Below, in pieces: positions 33,138 to 45,541 of a stretch of DNA of 64,000 nt (position 1 is the first letter of the stretch; the number at the start of each line of letters is the position of its first letter). Origin of the DNA: Oscheius dolichura (Eukaryota > Nematoda > Chromadorea > Rhabditida > Rhabditidae). The DNA lies in the NCBI GenBank assembly GCA_932521035.1, contig OW051492.1:8556001-8620000 (forward strand), read 5' to 3'. The translations under genes and the position numbers were made by a program. The notes below the pieces were generated by a model. The model had not been told where the DNA came from and made no database searches. It worked only from the letters and a program-made list of their open reading frames with translations.

Positions 33138-33452
33138 GGCGCCATTGTTATGGTTCCAACTCGGCTATTTATGAACCATTTTGGGAGATTTAAAAACCAC
33201 AATAGAGAGCATTCCAAGGGCTATCTAATGAACAAAGTTTCAGCGCGAAAGCGCTAACAACAAATCTGTGGCACTACGAATATTGTATAAATAGCATATT
33301 TGTGTACAATTGCGCTTATACTGAATTTTACTTTCGAGATTTTGAGCTGAAATTTAGTTCTGTCAATAGCCCTTGAAGTGCTCTCCTATTGCGCCATTAA
33401 ATCTTCGAAAATAGTTGATAAATAGCCGAGCTGTATCCAAAACAATGGCGCG
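33138..33452. repeat. 315-bp imperfect palindrome (MITE-like)
   Basis: The left half (GGCGCCATTGTTATGGTTCC..CTCGGCTATTTAT) pairs over its whole length with the complement of the right half (ATAAATAGCCGAG..CCAAAACAATGGCGCG). The centre is near 33295. It would fold into one long hairpin. No coding content. Confidence 0.8.
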
Positions 33453-34129
33453 TACCGTCTAGATGCCCACCGAGCTCCGGCGCGCCTGGTCCTATGGCCC
33501 TTGGGAATTGGGTCATTTCTTTGCCATTCAGACGGAGGAATACCGTCTTTTGTACCTTTCTTGCTGCCTAGAATTTTATGAAAACGTTAAAATAACAGCC
33601 AGAAATAGCGCCAGCCGATTTCTGGGGTTTCCCCACTCGTCTGGAGTCTCCAGTCCCGCCGTTGGGGTCGAAATTCGGAAACGTCAAGCCGTCCTGTTTC
33701 TCTGTTGTTCTTTGCTATTTATCCGATGTTTTATCCAAAAAAAGTTTGTAACTGGAATGGTAAAAGGACATTTTAGAGGGCTGGACATGCATTTTGGACC
33801 GGAATTCGACACCCAGAGGTCAAATTTACTTCCCATTCCTCCATATTTTTATGTTTCCTGGCTAATTTATTCCCTACTAGTCCGGGGTTTATCTCACGTT
33901 ACGGGCCGGGGGCGTCTCTGGCTGCCTGCCGCTAGCAATGAGCCCCGGCCTAGTCTATCGATCCGCGGCTGCGAACAATTAATGCCCTCGCCCCTCGCAC
34001 ACGCTAGCCTCGCTTCTCTCTTACTTTTTTTAGCTTTTAACTCTTATTTTAGTCGTTATTTTAGCTATTTCTTTCTATCTTTATGTTATTTATATCCAAT
34101 TTGATTAGTAGAATGAATTTCCAGATATA
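33453..34129. other. Upstream region of gpc-2, no gene supported
   Basis: A 213-codon open frame runs through 33463-34104 but shows no recognisable protein, start context or splice structure. It is taken as chance. TTTCCAG lies 5 bp before the gpc-2 ATG and may be a trans-splice acceptor or the end of a 5' UTR intron. Confidence 0.5.
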
Positions 34130-35421
34130 ATGGACAAGTCCGACATGCAGCGCAGCGTGGACAGCCTCCGTAACCAGCTCAATATCGACCGGACGCCGAT
34201 TAGCATCTCGGCCAATGAGTGAGTCCACTTCGAAATAGATTTTTCTGTTAAATTATAGATAAAAATAAGAGAAATAATATAAAAAAGGTATTTTGAATGA
34301 GTAACAAGCAATAGTTTGGGTCAAACCCCATTAATCTGAAAAAAATACCAGAATAACTAGTTTTTAAATGTTCCGAATGGGAAATTAGAAGCAGAGAATG
34401 ATTTAAAAACCAAGAAAAAAGAAGATTAAGCCAAAATTTCTGATCTGACCCTCTTTGAACCGCTTCATAGGGCCTCCTCACCTTCCCCGGCCTCCATTTT
34501 CAGTTCTGAACCTTTCCTCTACCGTTTTGTATTTAAAATGACTCAAAATGACGAGATTAGTCACTTTTCAGACCGAAGGAAACAGCAAGATGTTATTTTT
34601 ATCAATTGGGAGCCGTAATATCGATCCCTACCCAGCGCACAGCTGTAGGCGCCCTCAAATCCGTTCTGAAAAGTCTCCTACTTCCCAAAATGAATACGTT
34701 TAGCTCTAACCTATTGTATTTACTCTTCTGCACAAGGAAATTCAAAGAGCCCTCGAAATTATTGGAAAATTGACGCAGTTTGACCCTCCCTCCAGCCGAG
34801 AGCCGACTCGATTATGCGCATTTTCCCATCTGGAGGTCCGAAAGCGTTAGAAAACCGCGTATTATAGTAGCGTGAAGACTCCATATCCTGGATAATGTCT
34901 GGAATTAGTCGTTTAACCAAAAAGGAGGAGGGGAAGGGGGTTCCTTGCTCTCCCGATCGTTAATGCACCCCGGCTTATGGGGTCCCCCGCATAATGGAGC
35001 GCCTAAGCCAGCAGCTGCCCTTCCGTGGGGTCCTAGGCAGATGGAGCAGGCTTTTAGGGAAATTAAAAGAGCTGTGGCTACACACGAACGGCTGAGAGGT
35101 GGTCCCGATTGGAATATCCAGATTTAGCGAAGAAATGGGACGGGTTATTCCTGATGCCGCGGCGAGACACTGCTCCCTTGGCACTGTCCTGTTCATTTTC
35201 GGATTTCTTGAACTGTTCATTAGAACGTTTGTCTTTGCCTGGTGAACTCCGCTCAAAATCCATTTTAGACTACAGTATCCACAAATATTAATTCTAACTG
35301 ATATTTACTCAAATATTTCAGGCTCCGTCGCTATACGGAAAGCCAGGAGGATCCCCTGGTCAACCCGATCGACAAGAAGGTCAATCCCTGGGCCGAGAAG
35401 AGCAAGTGCTCCCTATTGTAA
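34130..35421 (+). CDS. gpc-2: G-protein gamma subunit
   Basis: Two exons, 34130-34218 and 35322-35421, join in phase 2 to give a protein of about 62 aa. It begins MDKSDMQRSVDSLRNQLNID, continues RTPISISANELRRYTESQED, and ends with VNPIDKKVNPWAEKS and the CaaX box CSLL. The length, the N-terminal helix that pairs with G-beta, the DPLVNP motif and a Leu-ending CaaX box (geranylgeranylation) all fit G-gamma. Of the two C. elegans gammas it resembles GPC-2, by memory of that sequence. It acts at the plasma membrane as part of the beta-gamma dimer. The single 1.1-kb intron is long for this window. Confidence 0.95.
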
Positions 35422-36411
35422 AGACGTCTCCTTCCCTGATCCGTGACCTATCTTCTCATCTCGTCCCCCTATCCTTTTCTTTTTTCTTCTTTTTCCCTTC
35501 TAGCTTTAACTTATTCCCATCATTTCATTATCCTTCCCCCGTTTTTTTTTCTCTCGGCTATTTAATGAACATTGCATCCTCAAGTTGTTTACCCACTTCG
35601 ACGACGGGGAGATTCAAGAGGTCGGTCCAGTTTATTATCCATCAAAAAGAGGTGACAGTATATTTTAATTATTGTAAGTTACCCTGAAGATATGTGATCC
35701 GTAAATTGATGAAATGTATGGGATGGGGAGGGAAAGGGTGAATAACCGGGGAGGAGGGGAGGATGGGTAACAATATGGGAACAAAACCGGCTGGTAAGGG
35801 GGGGGGAAGGCCGAAAATTGCCTGTAATGGGAAGGGAGACGGATTTGGGAAGAAAACAATGGCTTCTTTTACATTTTTAGCGTATCTATACGATTATAAT
35901 TGTCATTTGAAGTAGAAAAAATTGAAAAGTATATTGAATTGAAGGCTATTCTACTCGAAATTCGCTGCTTGGCGAAAGTAACTTGGAAATTAACGAAACT
36001 AATGCAAAATATCCGGAATTTTGGGGGATTTTACAGTATATTTTGTGGAAAGTGATTGTTTTATTCAACAGTTGACCACTATCTTGACTTTCTGAAGATC
36101 AACAAAGGCTGCTCAAAAATCCAAACTTCCCGAATAAGATGCCATTTTCCGTTACAATAGGCTTCAAGGCGTTTATACGGTCATTTGGCTCCGTTTTGTA
36201 CGTTGAGAGGGTGTTTTTGGTACTGAAAAATTCGTCTACACCCTCTCTATAAGATAGACTAGCTCAATTTATAGGAAAATCTTTGAGAATGCTCTTTTGC
36301 CCGGTTTGAACGTAACTAGAGTGCGCGCCACCTTGAAATTTGACCAAAACGCAGTCTTCTTCCCAAATCCGATGAAATATCTACTTTTTGGATAAATATA
36401 AGAAAATAGAG
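35422..36411. other. Intergenic, no gene seen
   Basis: AT-rich with a T-rich 5' part (probable 3' UTR of gpc-2) and short poly-G runs. No exons supported. Confidence 0.5.
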
Positions 36412-37650
36412 TTAATGACCCTCAGCTGGTGGCTGATAATTGCCCTTTCGACAGTGAAACCGTTTCCTGGTCTTCATCAGATACGTCCACCAGTCGGATA
36501 TCTGTCGCCTCTTGTAGACCAGCCCACACAGTATGGTAAGAATGACTACGAGGGCAAAAATACCGATTCTAAAAGATATTTTTAAGACTAAAATTATAGA
36601 AAACAGACCTATAATACAGATTTTTATCTACTGGTGGGTTCAGGCAGCCGATATCTGCCTCGAGACACTCTCCCGGTGGACATTGAAGCAGCAGAAGGAC
36701 CCAGATGATCCCGACTCCTAATAAATGGGGCCTTTTTATCTGGAACAATCTTTTTATTAGGGTAAAAAGTGGGATTACGTCGTCGAATTGGGCATTATTA
36801 GTGACATCGTAGATACAGTTACTCATGTTGGGGGACAGCTTGACCACGACGCGTTGAGGCTCATATGTGGCCAGGAAGTAGGCATCTCGGGAGGTACTGA
36901 AAGGAAGGAACAACAGTTAGACAGTTAGGGGGGGGGGGGATTAGAGACTGGCAAGATGGCTAGATTCAAATGAAATGCGGAGCGACAGGCGAGCCGAACG
37001 GTATGCCACCCCTAGGCCCTGGAACCTGCCCCAATCCTCCTGTTACGACCAAGTAATGGTAACCCATGCTTTCTCTCTCTCTCGCCTTTTTTCAAGCTGA
37101 TTCTATTCGGTCTGAGGGCTGATTTGTGGCATGTGGTCCTTCACATGGAATACGACCTATTTCATGGTGAAACTTCCATCTAGGCGAGCCCACTAGTCCC
37201 ACTGTCCTTTTAGCGAGAAACAGGAGCTAAGTAATCAGTCCCTGCTTCCTTTGGCTCCCATGGTCTCCCGGAAAAATGGTTGTCTCGGGAATAGGAAATC
37301 ACTGTTAACCTGTCTGGGCCGCTGCTCGTTCCCAAAGCTCATCCCAAAACGAAAATATAGCCATTTTATCCAGAATACTGTAAAAACCTACACATTAGTC
37401 AAGTAGGCAACGTAATATTTGGTTGCCTGATAATCGACATTGACAAATGGAGGTGGCGATTTGGAGGTCCGTTTCAAATATTCCAACTCCAACGGATCAA
37501 CAGCCTGAAAATTCATATTATAGCCAGAATTAAACTGGGTCGAAAACTGACAATTAGCGGGGATTTCTCCTCTTCCGGCGGGGTTTCTTCAATTTCCTGG
37601 GAGACGAGCGTGCCGAGACCTCCTATTAGGGTAAGGAGTCGAAACAACAT
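36412..37650 (-). CDS. Small single-pass membrane protein, unknown family, member 1
   Basis: Five exons (37650-37552, 37504-37392, 36896-36779, 36739-36609, 36568-36412) sum to 618 nt, 205 aa. It has a hydrophobic N-terminus (MLFRLLTLIGGLGTLVSQ, likely signal peptide), then AVDPLELEYLKRT, an ectodomain with NMSNCIYDVTNNAQF and CPPGECLEADIGC, one membrane helix (IGIFALVVILTILCGLVY) and a basic tail (MKTRKRFHCRKG). The pattern VDPxELxxL..CxYDVTxN..CP..C..DxGC followed by a TM is shared with 38870-40888 and 52620-53818. No named domain fits; the nematode CX module has a different Cys arrangement. Likely a cell-surface protein of unknown role. Confidence 0.8.
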
Positions 37651-38869
37651 ACGACAAACAACGTTTTATATGATCGATGAGAGGGCAATATGCCTGTGAC
37701 GCGTGAAGCCGGGAGAGGGAGAGAGGGAGAGCGGGAAATAGACGGGCTTGAGTAGATTTGATTTCCTCTAGTGACCAGGTGGTAGAGGGAAGGATCGGGA
37801 GGATGAACCGGGAGGAGGAGGGGGAGAAGTTGAAGTTGCTCGGGCAACGACGGGATTAATGGAGGGTATCGTCGGATAAGATTAAAGAGGGGAAGAGGGG
37901 CTCAATGAGCCGGACAAGGGCAGATTCGAGGGGGAAAGAGGGGTTGACATCCAGTGACCTGACAGTAATAGCTCCCAAAGGGGCCATCTGTTAACAGAAC
38001 CTTTGCTTCTCTAAATATGGAGAGTTCTTCTCTGTTCAATGATTCTTTATGTCGGCGGAATAGTGAAAAAAACTACTAGTAAATAGGTATCGTAGGGCTC
38101 TGGAAAGGCCTGGAGGACTGAAAATCATCGAGGCGAAAGGAGGAGTCCCGTAAAAATGGGTGAAAACAAAAAACGAATCCATGAACAGCAGGAAGCGAAG
38201 TCAAGGCCCTGATATACACGACAACTTCATTTTTACACGTTCTCCATTACTTTTTTTAGATTTTTAGCGTGAAAGACCTCATGCCTGGCTGTACATCGAT
38301 ATTAGGACTCCAACCAGTGGCTCGGCCCTTGATTGATCCTCTGAACCCGTAAAGTCTCGGCAGTAGGATCATCTTATCCAAAACAATTACAAAACTGTGA
38401 CACCTTTATACCTTTCTGCTGCCGAGACTTTACGGGTGCAGGGGACGGTTCTCTCGAAAACCGAGCTCGTTCCGTTCGTCAAAAAGCCACGGATTCTAGC
38501 TCTCAAGATTCTACAGTAACCTGAAGTCTAAATGGGCAGGATGAGACAGACTGGAAGGAAGGACCTCCCCATTTCAGCTCCCGGTTCATATTTTGATTTT
38601 CACCACTAGTGTTGATGAGATTATTATTGACTGCCAACGAGGTCTTTCTCTGCTGCCAGGGTATTCTGTGATTGTGGTTTCATCGCTATTAATAGATAAA
38701 GAGGGCAACTGTTTCACGGGCCTTCTTTCATTTCGTTTCGACCTCCTGCTGAAGTTTCTATTGATTGTTAGACATTTGAGCAGATAAACGTTTATTGGTG
38801 GCTAATGTATACAGTAAGAGAAAATCACAGGCAAGGGAGGAGAAGAGAGGGAGATAACTCGCATTCTAT
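37651..38869. other. Intergenic with one hairpin repeat
   Basis: GA-rich 5' flank of the gene at 36412-37650. No exons supported. A dispersed hairpin repeat lies at 38345-38438. Confidence 0.5.
38345..38438. repeat. Dispersed hairpin repeat, copy 1
   Basis: ACCCGTAAAGTCTCGGCAG at the left and CTGCCGAGACTTTACGGGT at the right are perfect complements around a 56-bp AT-rich loop. Confidence 0.85.
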
Positions 38870-40888
38870 CTAGGCTAGATCCTTTTGGGGGATAGACACT
38901 GGTGGCTGTTCTGTCGGAAGGGCGAAGTGCTTCTTGTGTTTACTACCAATTAAAGACAAGAAGAGTCCATTTCGACGGAGTTGGATAAGCATCATGACGA
39001 ACAGAAGAAACGAGCCGATGATGACCAGCCGCCACCAAGGGAACGGCCTCTTTCCACAGCCGAAATCCTCCACGGTGCAGTCGTCCAGGGGGCATTGGAT
39101 GATGATATAATTCGTGTAGTCTTCCGCAGTTTGGATCATTTTATGCAGCTGAAATTCCAGGATTTTGGGGTTTAAAGGACTGTCAGGAGATCCAGAAGTT
39201 TGTATACCCTCCTCGTTCTTCCCCCTGGAGCTGAACTCGAGCTACAGTCACCCGACTGTGCCCCTAATATGGCAAAGAAAACCTACAAGTGTGAACTTCG
39301 CGTTTCCCGTCACATCATAGACACAAGTTGTGAGGTTATTCCGGAGGAATATTTGCGACGTCGCCGTCCGATCGGAGGCAAAATTGGCATACCAGAAGCG
39401 GCGATTACCCGGGAAGATCATCTCCTTGGACCAGTTTAGAAGATAGCTCACGTTGTCTGGAATGTTGGTTCGTATTTTTTGCTTGAACAAGGATAGTACA
39501 GGGTAATTAATCGTAATTCGAAGGTCTATTTCTGGGGAAATTATTATAACGCGAACAAATGGGGGTCTTGGTCTCGCGAAACTGCTTTTGGTCTAACCCA
39601 GGCTCCATTTTTTGTGATAAGGTCATTTTTACCCAGGAGGAGCACGGAAAGGGGCGAGAATTGTGCCAGAGGAGCTGGGAGCAGCGTCAGTTACAGGACT
39701 ACATTATCCAGTTTCGATTTTTCAAGCTAAAAATCTAGAGGATCTGTTCAGGGACTAGGTATTCGAGTACTGCTCTCGATACCCGTCTAAAAATGGAACT
39801 CGACCTGATATGCGCGATTCTTTCGGGACCTGGAGGTAAAATTTTTAGGCGACTGACAGTTTGGCCCATTGGAAAAGGTCCTGAAGCGAAAAGCTATCTA
39901 GGAAACTGTCAGGAGTTCCTGCAGAAAGCGAGGTACCGGTTATTAGTCACTCCCTCATTCCCTATTCTCTATGACCCGATCTTTCCCGTTTGCACACAGC
40001 TGCCCAATCACTTCATTTCCTTTTCTCAGCTCTAATTTTATTCTGTTTCCCCTTAATTATTGACCATGTTTGCCTGCTTATTCATACTCCCCCGAGTGAC
40101 TAACACATGAGATATTCACGTCTGCATCTTTATAAATCTATCCCGCCCCAGCTGAAACGACGTCTATCTATCACTCACTATAGGTTGTTCCGCCGGTGAA
40201 CTGAATGGCAAACGAGGTATGATGGAGGAATTGCAGCTCTGGCGGGTCGACAAACTGAAAAGAAAAGAATTGGAGGAGTTCTGGGGAGAAATGAGACCAT
40301 TACGGGACCTGCAGAGTTCTGACCCGGTTTAAAGAGTTTTATCCTCACAAATATGTCTCTGCCGGTCTCCAGCTTCTGTACCTACGGTCAAACGACTCCA
40401 CACGAGAATCTACATCTTCCCATCACTGCTACAGTACCCCAAGTGGCATTATTTCCGAATTATCCTACAGTAATCTATCCAAAGCCTTTGGACCAAAGGA
40501 AGCCGCTTCTTATAAGTAGCACCCGATCTTCGCTTACAAGGTTATGGGGAGACGGGCACCTTTGGGACAAACCTGGACTGGAGCCGGGCACCCCGGGTCT
40601 GTCGCTACAGTATCTAGGCTAACTCCCAATGGACACTAGTTTCAAGTCCTTCGACCTCCACCAGGTCCCAAAACCTGGATCGGGTAAGGTCGAATCTAGT
40701 TGAGGTCAAGTAGAGCTCAGCCCCAAGACTTTCCTCCTCCTTCCTCCACTCGTTTTAACCCATCAACAGTAACCTACCGTGAGGGGAGACGGTTCATGTG
40801 TTAATATCTTGTACTGCCGCTGGGGACTAGCCGCAGAAACCATCTGTAGTCCTACCAGGAGAAATTCCGCCACGAAAAAGGGATACAT
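38870..40888 (-). CDS. Small single-pass membrane protein, unknown family, member 2
   Basis: Four exons (40888-40778, 40254-40179, 39456-39287, 39148-38870) sum to 636 nt, 211 aa. It has a signal peptide (MYPFFVAEFLLVGLQMVSAA), then FVDPPELQFLHHTSF, NNVSYLLNW, NLTTCVYDVTGNAKF and CPLDDCTVEDFGC. A membrane helix (LVIIGSFLLFVMMLIQL) and a basic tail ending in PVSIPQKDLA follow. Three N-glycosylation sequons lie in the ectodomain. It is in tandem with member 1 on the same strand but in a separate transcription unit given the 1.2-kb gap. Function unknown. Confidence 0.8.
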
Positions 40889-43800
40889 CTTGCTCTCCTT
40901 CCTAGAATAGAGGGCTAGAATAAAGGGAGAGAGAGAGAGAGAGAATGAATCAAAGGGTGGCTAATAAACAACAAATGAAGCCGAGAGGGGAGGAATGGGA
41001 AAGGGGAGGGGCTCGCAGCTGACTCACACGGGAACTCGAGGTCATTAGAGATGAATATTTAATCTATGACCAGGTTTCTATTACTCGTTAATGACCGCAA
41101 TGACTCCAATTGGGGAGGGAGAAATAAACTAATAAAGAAGAAGGGGAAATAAACAAATAAAGAAGAAGGGAAGGAATCAAAAGAACGCAATATCCGAGGC
41201 TGACTCACCCGGGGGAGATTAGGCGTTGTTGGGAATAGAAGGGGACGAGAAAGAGAGAGAAAGAGAGAGCCACCTACGTGTTTTATCACGGATTGTGCAC
41301 TTTAGATGAGCTTAATAAGGGGGATTTGGGCCTTCTAGGAAGCCTACAGTAATCCAGGCCGTTGTGGAGTACAGGGGCCGGGGCTTGTACGGATCTAGGG
41401 CAGGACGAATCCCAAATTTGGCCTGAAAAACTTCCGAAACTTGGCCAAGCCCTATTAGGACCTTTTACAGTCGTATTGCTATGGGTTACGGTATAAAATA
41501 ACTGAAAAGAACTAGTGAACTTCAACGGAACCGGAAATTATACCCGTGTGAATCGACAATTTTTCGCTTGGTAATGAAGGCTGGCCTTTAAAACTCTTTA
41601 GCTGGAAAGAGGTAAACGGCCACCTTCAAGGAATACAGTAATCTAACAATAAAAGAGCCTGTCTTCCCAACAGGACCAGAAGAAAGGAGAGGCGGCCCCT
41701 AAATCTAGGGGATACGGTAACTTATCCTCTTAAAAAGTCTTATAAAACGAACAGCGTGGCTATAGAATAGAGCTGTGTATCAAAATGTGATATAAACCGG
41801 CTCCCCTCCCCGTTTTTCTTCGAATTTTCAAATCAGTCGTTTTTTAATGTCTTCTTGAGCAGCTAATCTTTCCATTCTGGTAATCGTGTAATATTCTTCT
41901 TGTGCAAATACGTGTTTTTGTTATGAGAAAACGGAGTGAAGAACGTGAAATGGGGGTGTAGTTTCTTGGAAGAAGAGCAAGTGAAGCAGCTAGGGCCGAT
42001 CGGGGGAGGAGGAGGAAAACAAGGTAATGGGAGAACTCTGAGAAAGGAAGGGCAGAGAATACTGTGGTCTCTGCCCCGTTCTCTAGCTCTTCGCTGTACG
42101 ACCACAGTTAGAAAATGGTCGGATTCGCTACAAAATACCAGAACCAGGTTCCTAGCCGGCCCACCCAGGGGAGTAGCTTCCTCTTCCTTTATATAAGAAG
42201 CGGGAGGAGGATGTTTACACCGAGAAGTGTACTCATTTCATGGTAGAAAGTACAAATTCCGGGTTACGGTAGCGCCAAATCCTCTTGTTTATCTCGAAGT
42301 CGAAATTGCAGTTTCTTTGTCTTTGCCCACGTCAAAAGGTCAACATCTACTCGCTCATCTCCAGACCAAGATGATACTTCGAACTTTTCAGGGCAATATC
42401 TAGCCTGACTTTTCCAAACGATTGAGTCATCAATTTCACGCGTTTTTCTGTCATATTTCAAAAGTCTAAAGGTTGTCTATCCTGGTTGAGGGAAAGATCG
42501 CCAGATTCATGGCTTTCCAGGCCATTCTGGACAAGTTTGGAACCCGTAAAACTCTGGCAAGGCAAGTGTAGCAATTTTGTGGCTATTTTCTATAAAAGAA
42601 CATTGGTCTGCCGAGATTTTACGGGTGCAGGCGCGCCTAGCGAGCCTACGCAACCCGCGCTGCAATTTTCCAGGGAAGCCCCAATCCCGGGGACATTTTC
42701 CAGGTAATATGAGCTAAAGAAGTTCAACTAAACCTGATCTATTACCGACTTTCCGCTCTATTCACTCCGCAGTCGTTTAGCATCTAAATCACCGTTTGAA
42801 TTCCGCTTGAAAAGGCAGCGACGACGTGCGCACTCATTCAATGGCTATTTATAGAAAAGGAGTAAAATCACGACGATATTAAAGTACTTGCCCGTTGAGT
42901 CAGCTGTCCCTCCCACGAAAACGTTGGAAAAAGATCAAAATATGACCATTATTCCCATTGAGAAGTTCATTGAGTCAACTCAATTAGGCAGGGGCAGAGA
43001 GATTTGATTCTCTGCTCTTTTTGGCTATAAATAAACGGGGAAATGAGTCAGATGAGAAAGATATATGTGCATTAGGCTGGATATTCCATGCTGGGTATAA
43101 TAAAATATGGAGGGGAAGGAGTGAGAGAGGTGGGGGAGGGACCAAACTGGGCCAGAGACTAATGGAGGGGGCCTGTCATTAACAGACAAAGGCTACACTG
43201 TAGTTTATGCTCTAATAGGCCAGTTTAGAGTTGAATTTCCTGAAAGAGCGTCCTTTTCTGAGCCCTACAGTACCTAAATCTGTACAGGACCAGTCCTAGG
43301 GAAGGAGAGAGGGTGAGCAAGGGATATCGGTATTTTCCAGCTCCAGGTCCTAATCAGCTGCCTCTTCAACCTGATCAGCATCAACCGAGCACAAAACACG
43401 GCCAGAAGAGGTAATTATACCCTTCTAAAGAGGACAATCCAGTGGGAGATAGGAGGTTTTGGGATTACGGTAACAGACGATAATTTGCAGAAGAGCCCTT
43501 TCTTGCCCTTTGCTCGGGAAGGAAGCCACCCTTTTCCCACTACGTGAGTCTTCTAATATATCTTCCCACCCCCCGGTGTCCTCCTTCCTCCATAGTACAT
43601 CGAGGATGAGTCAGTTGAGATTGGATTTGGCTGCTGTTTACCCCGCGTATTCTCCGTATGATGAGCAGCAAGCAATCTCCTGGACGTCAGACAGAGAGAC
43701 AGGCGCCATCACAGACAATTATACTCTGATTATCCATGGCAGGGGAAAATAGGAGAAGGAAAAGAGGAAAACATTAGTCATCAAGAGGAGAAGAGGGAAA

Positions 43801-45541
43801 ACGAGAGATGGAGGGGCAGGGGAAAGACTGGCTTCAGACTTCGGAGTAGTTTCTTTCGCTACAAGACCCTTTCAGAAGGGTTGATTGTAAGTTCGGGAAG
43901 TTCAAATTTTCACTGGGCCGGTCACCAGTAGGGATTCAACTTCGAACCAGAAGATATCAAGATCGAATTGAGTTCAGACCAGGCCAACTCATTTTGAACT
44001 CCAGTAGCAACTCTGAACAGGTGATTTATAATTTTAAGACGATGAAAAATGGAATTCAGAAGCAGTGGACCACAGTTGAAAAAAAAACTTTTTCCTTCCA
44101 TTTAGGGCTCGTTTTTCAATTGTCTCCCTTGTTTTGGACGGACTACTACTTTCTATTCTATTGCCCCACATTGTGAGAGTGACTATGACTAGGCGTTAAT
44201 AAAACTCAAACAGAGGTCACGAACTACCGTAATCCCCCAAAGGGCATGTCGTGGTACCTCTATCCCTTCACCTTTTGACCTCTCTCATTCAATTTCCCGC
44301 TCTCCCCGATGACTCAGAGCCGGCTATTTACTCACACGAGAAGGCAACTTGAATCAGTCCATCTGATTAGCTCGGGGCAGCGGCCATAATTAGAAGGGAC
44401 GACGTTCTATGAATAAACGCCGTGAGCAGGGAGAAGAGGTGAGTCATGGAATAGAGGGGACGGGGGGGGGATAGGATTCTTTGGCCTCAGATGTGATCGG
44501 ATGAGATGAGGAGAAGAGGGCAAGCGGATATATAGGGAGGACGGAAAGGGGGGCCAACGGTCAGAAAAGGGCCGGTCTTATACTGGGAAGACTAGAATGA
44601 AGGACTGGGAAGACTAGGAACTGATGTCACTCAGCCGTTCAGAAATATCTGATCACGGATAGACCGAATGGCCTAGAGATTCTAAAGCCGTCTTCTATTT
44701 TTTGCCCCACAGAGCTTAGACCTTCTTTTGGGGAGGATGATCCTTTCGTCTTATTTTATACCGGAACTCGAATGACGGATGATGTTTCCCTTCCGATGGT
44801 AACTTGGTCCACATTTGGTTCACTCAACGTAGTTTTTATCCTAATTTCGGGGTAGCTTGTCGTTCCACTGTAAACCATTGTGGAGAGCCTTTTCTTGTCA
44901 AAAACGTGGATCAGATTTCGGGCTACAGAATATTTTCAGATGGATTGGAAGATCCAGAACAGTGAAGAGGGTCTATTCGTTATTAACCGGCCTTCCTTCG
45001 ACCAAAACTGGGTTCTGTTGCTGGAAAACAAGGCGCTATAAAACAGAACACTTCCAACCAACCAGGGAGGGAATCTTCGCTGTCCCCTGCCTTTCAAGGA
45101 GAAGTGAATGGACCTCTCGCCTGGCCTGGAAAATGACCTTTTTCTTTCGAATCCTGGAAAGAAATGGACAGAACGACCCCGGGAACCACGAAACTTTTGA
45201 AGTGAACCTTCTTCTATCTTTGGCTCAAATTGTCACTTTTTTTTCCGAGAACAGAGTTGAAGGCTTTCAATCGGATGGCCGCCTGATCTCTAGCCTCTCC
45301 CGAGGAAGTGATCTCCGTCTCAGTCGTGTTTACGGCGATGACACTTTTACTAATTCATAATATATTTCCCCTTGCCCTTCGTGTTATTTTACCCTTTCCG
45401 ATTACACCGCCCCGCCGGGAAGGAGAGAAGACGTGCAAACGGATGGAATCCCTGATTTTCTCGCTTATTTTTTTTAATGAAAATTGAGGTTATAAAAAAA
45501 AGACAATATTTATTAATTTACATAAATATACATAAATAAAT
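40889..45541. other. Long intergenic region, only weak coding signals
   Basis: Contains a (GA)n run at about 40928-40945, a hairpin repeat (42542-42627) and many copies of CTACAGTAAYC-like sequence. Possible exons at about 43340-43400 (LQVLISCLFNLISIN), 43485-43542 and 43596-43752 (SQLRLDLAAVYPAYSPYDEQ) are bordered by splice-like sites but do not form a complete gene. A 167-codon frame at 44857-45360 looks like chance. Confidence 0.4.
42542..42627. repeat. Dispersed hairpin repeat, copy 2
   Basis: ACCCGTAAAACTCTGGCA and TCTGCCGAGATTTTACGGGT form the arms, with a few mismatches, around a 45-bp loop. Confidence 0.75.

Noticed and set aside
33463-34104. 213-codon open frame (plus) before gpc-2
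   Set aside because: No domain, no splice context and mixed composition; probably chance in upstream DNA.
36412-37650. Assigning the membrane-protein family to the nematode CX module
   Set aside because: The CX module as I know it has an adjacent Cys pair near its end; here the pattern is CPxxxC..DxGC, so the match is not convincing.
44857-45360. 167-codon open frame (plus)
   Set aside because: No recognisable features or matching splice borders; downstream of the mut-7 3' end on the other strand.
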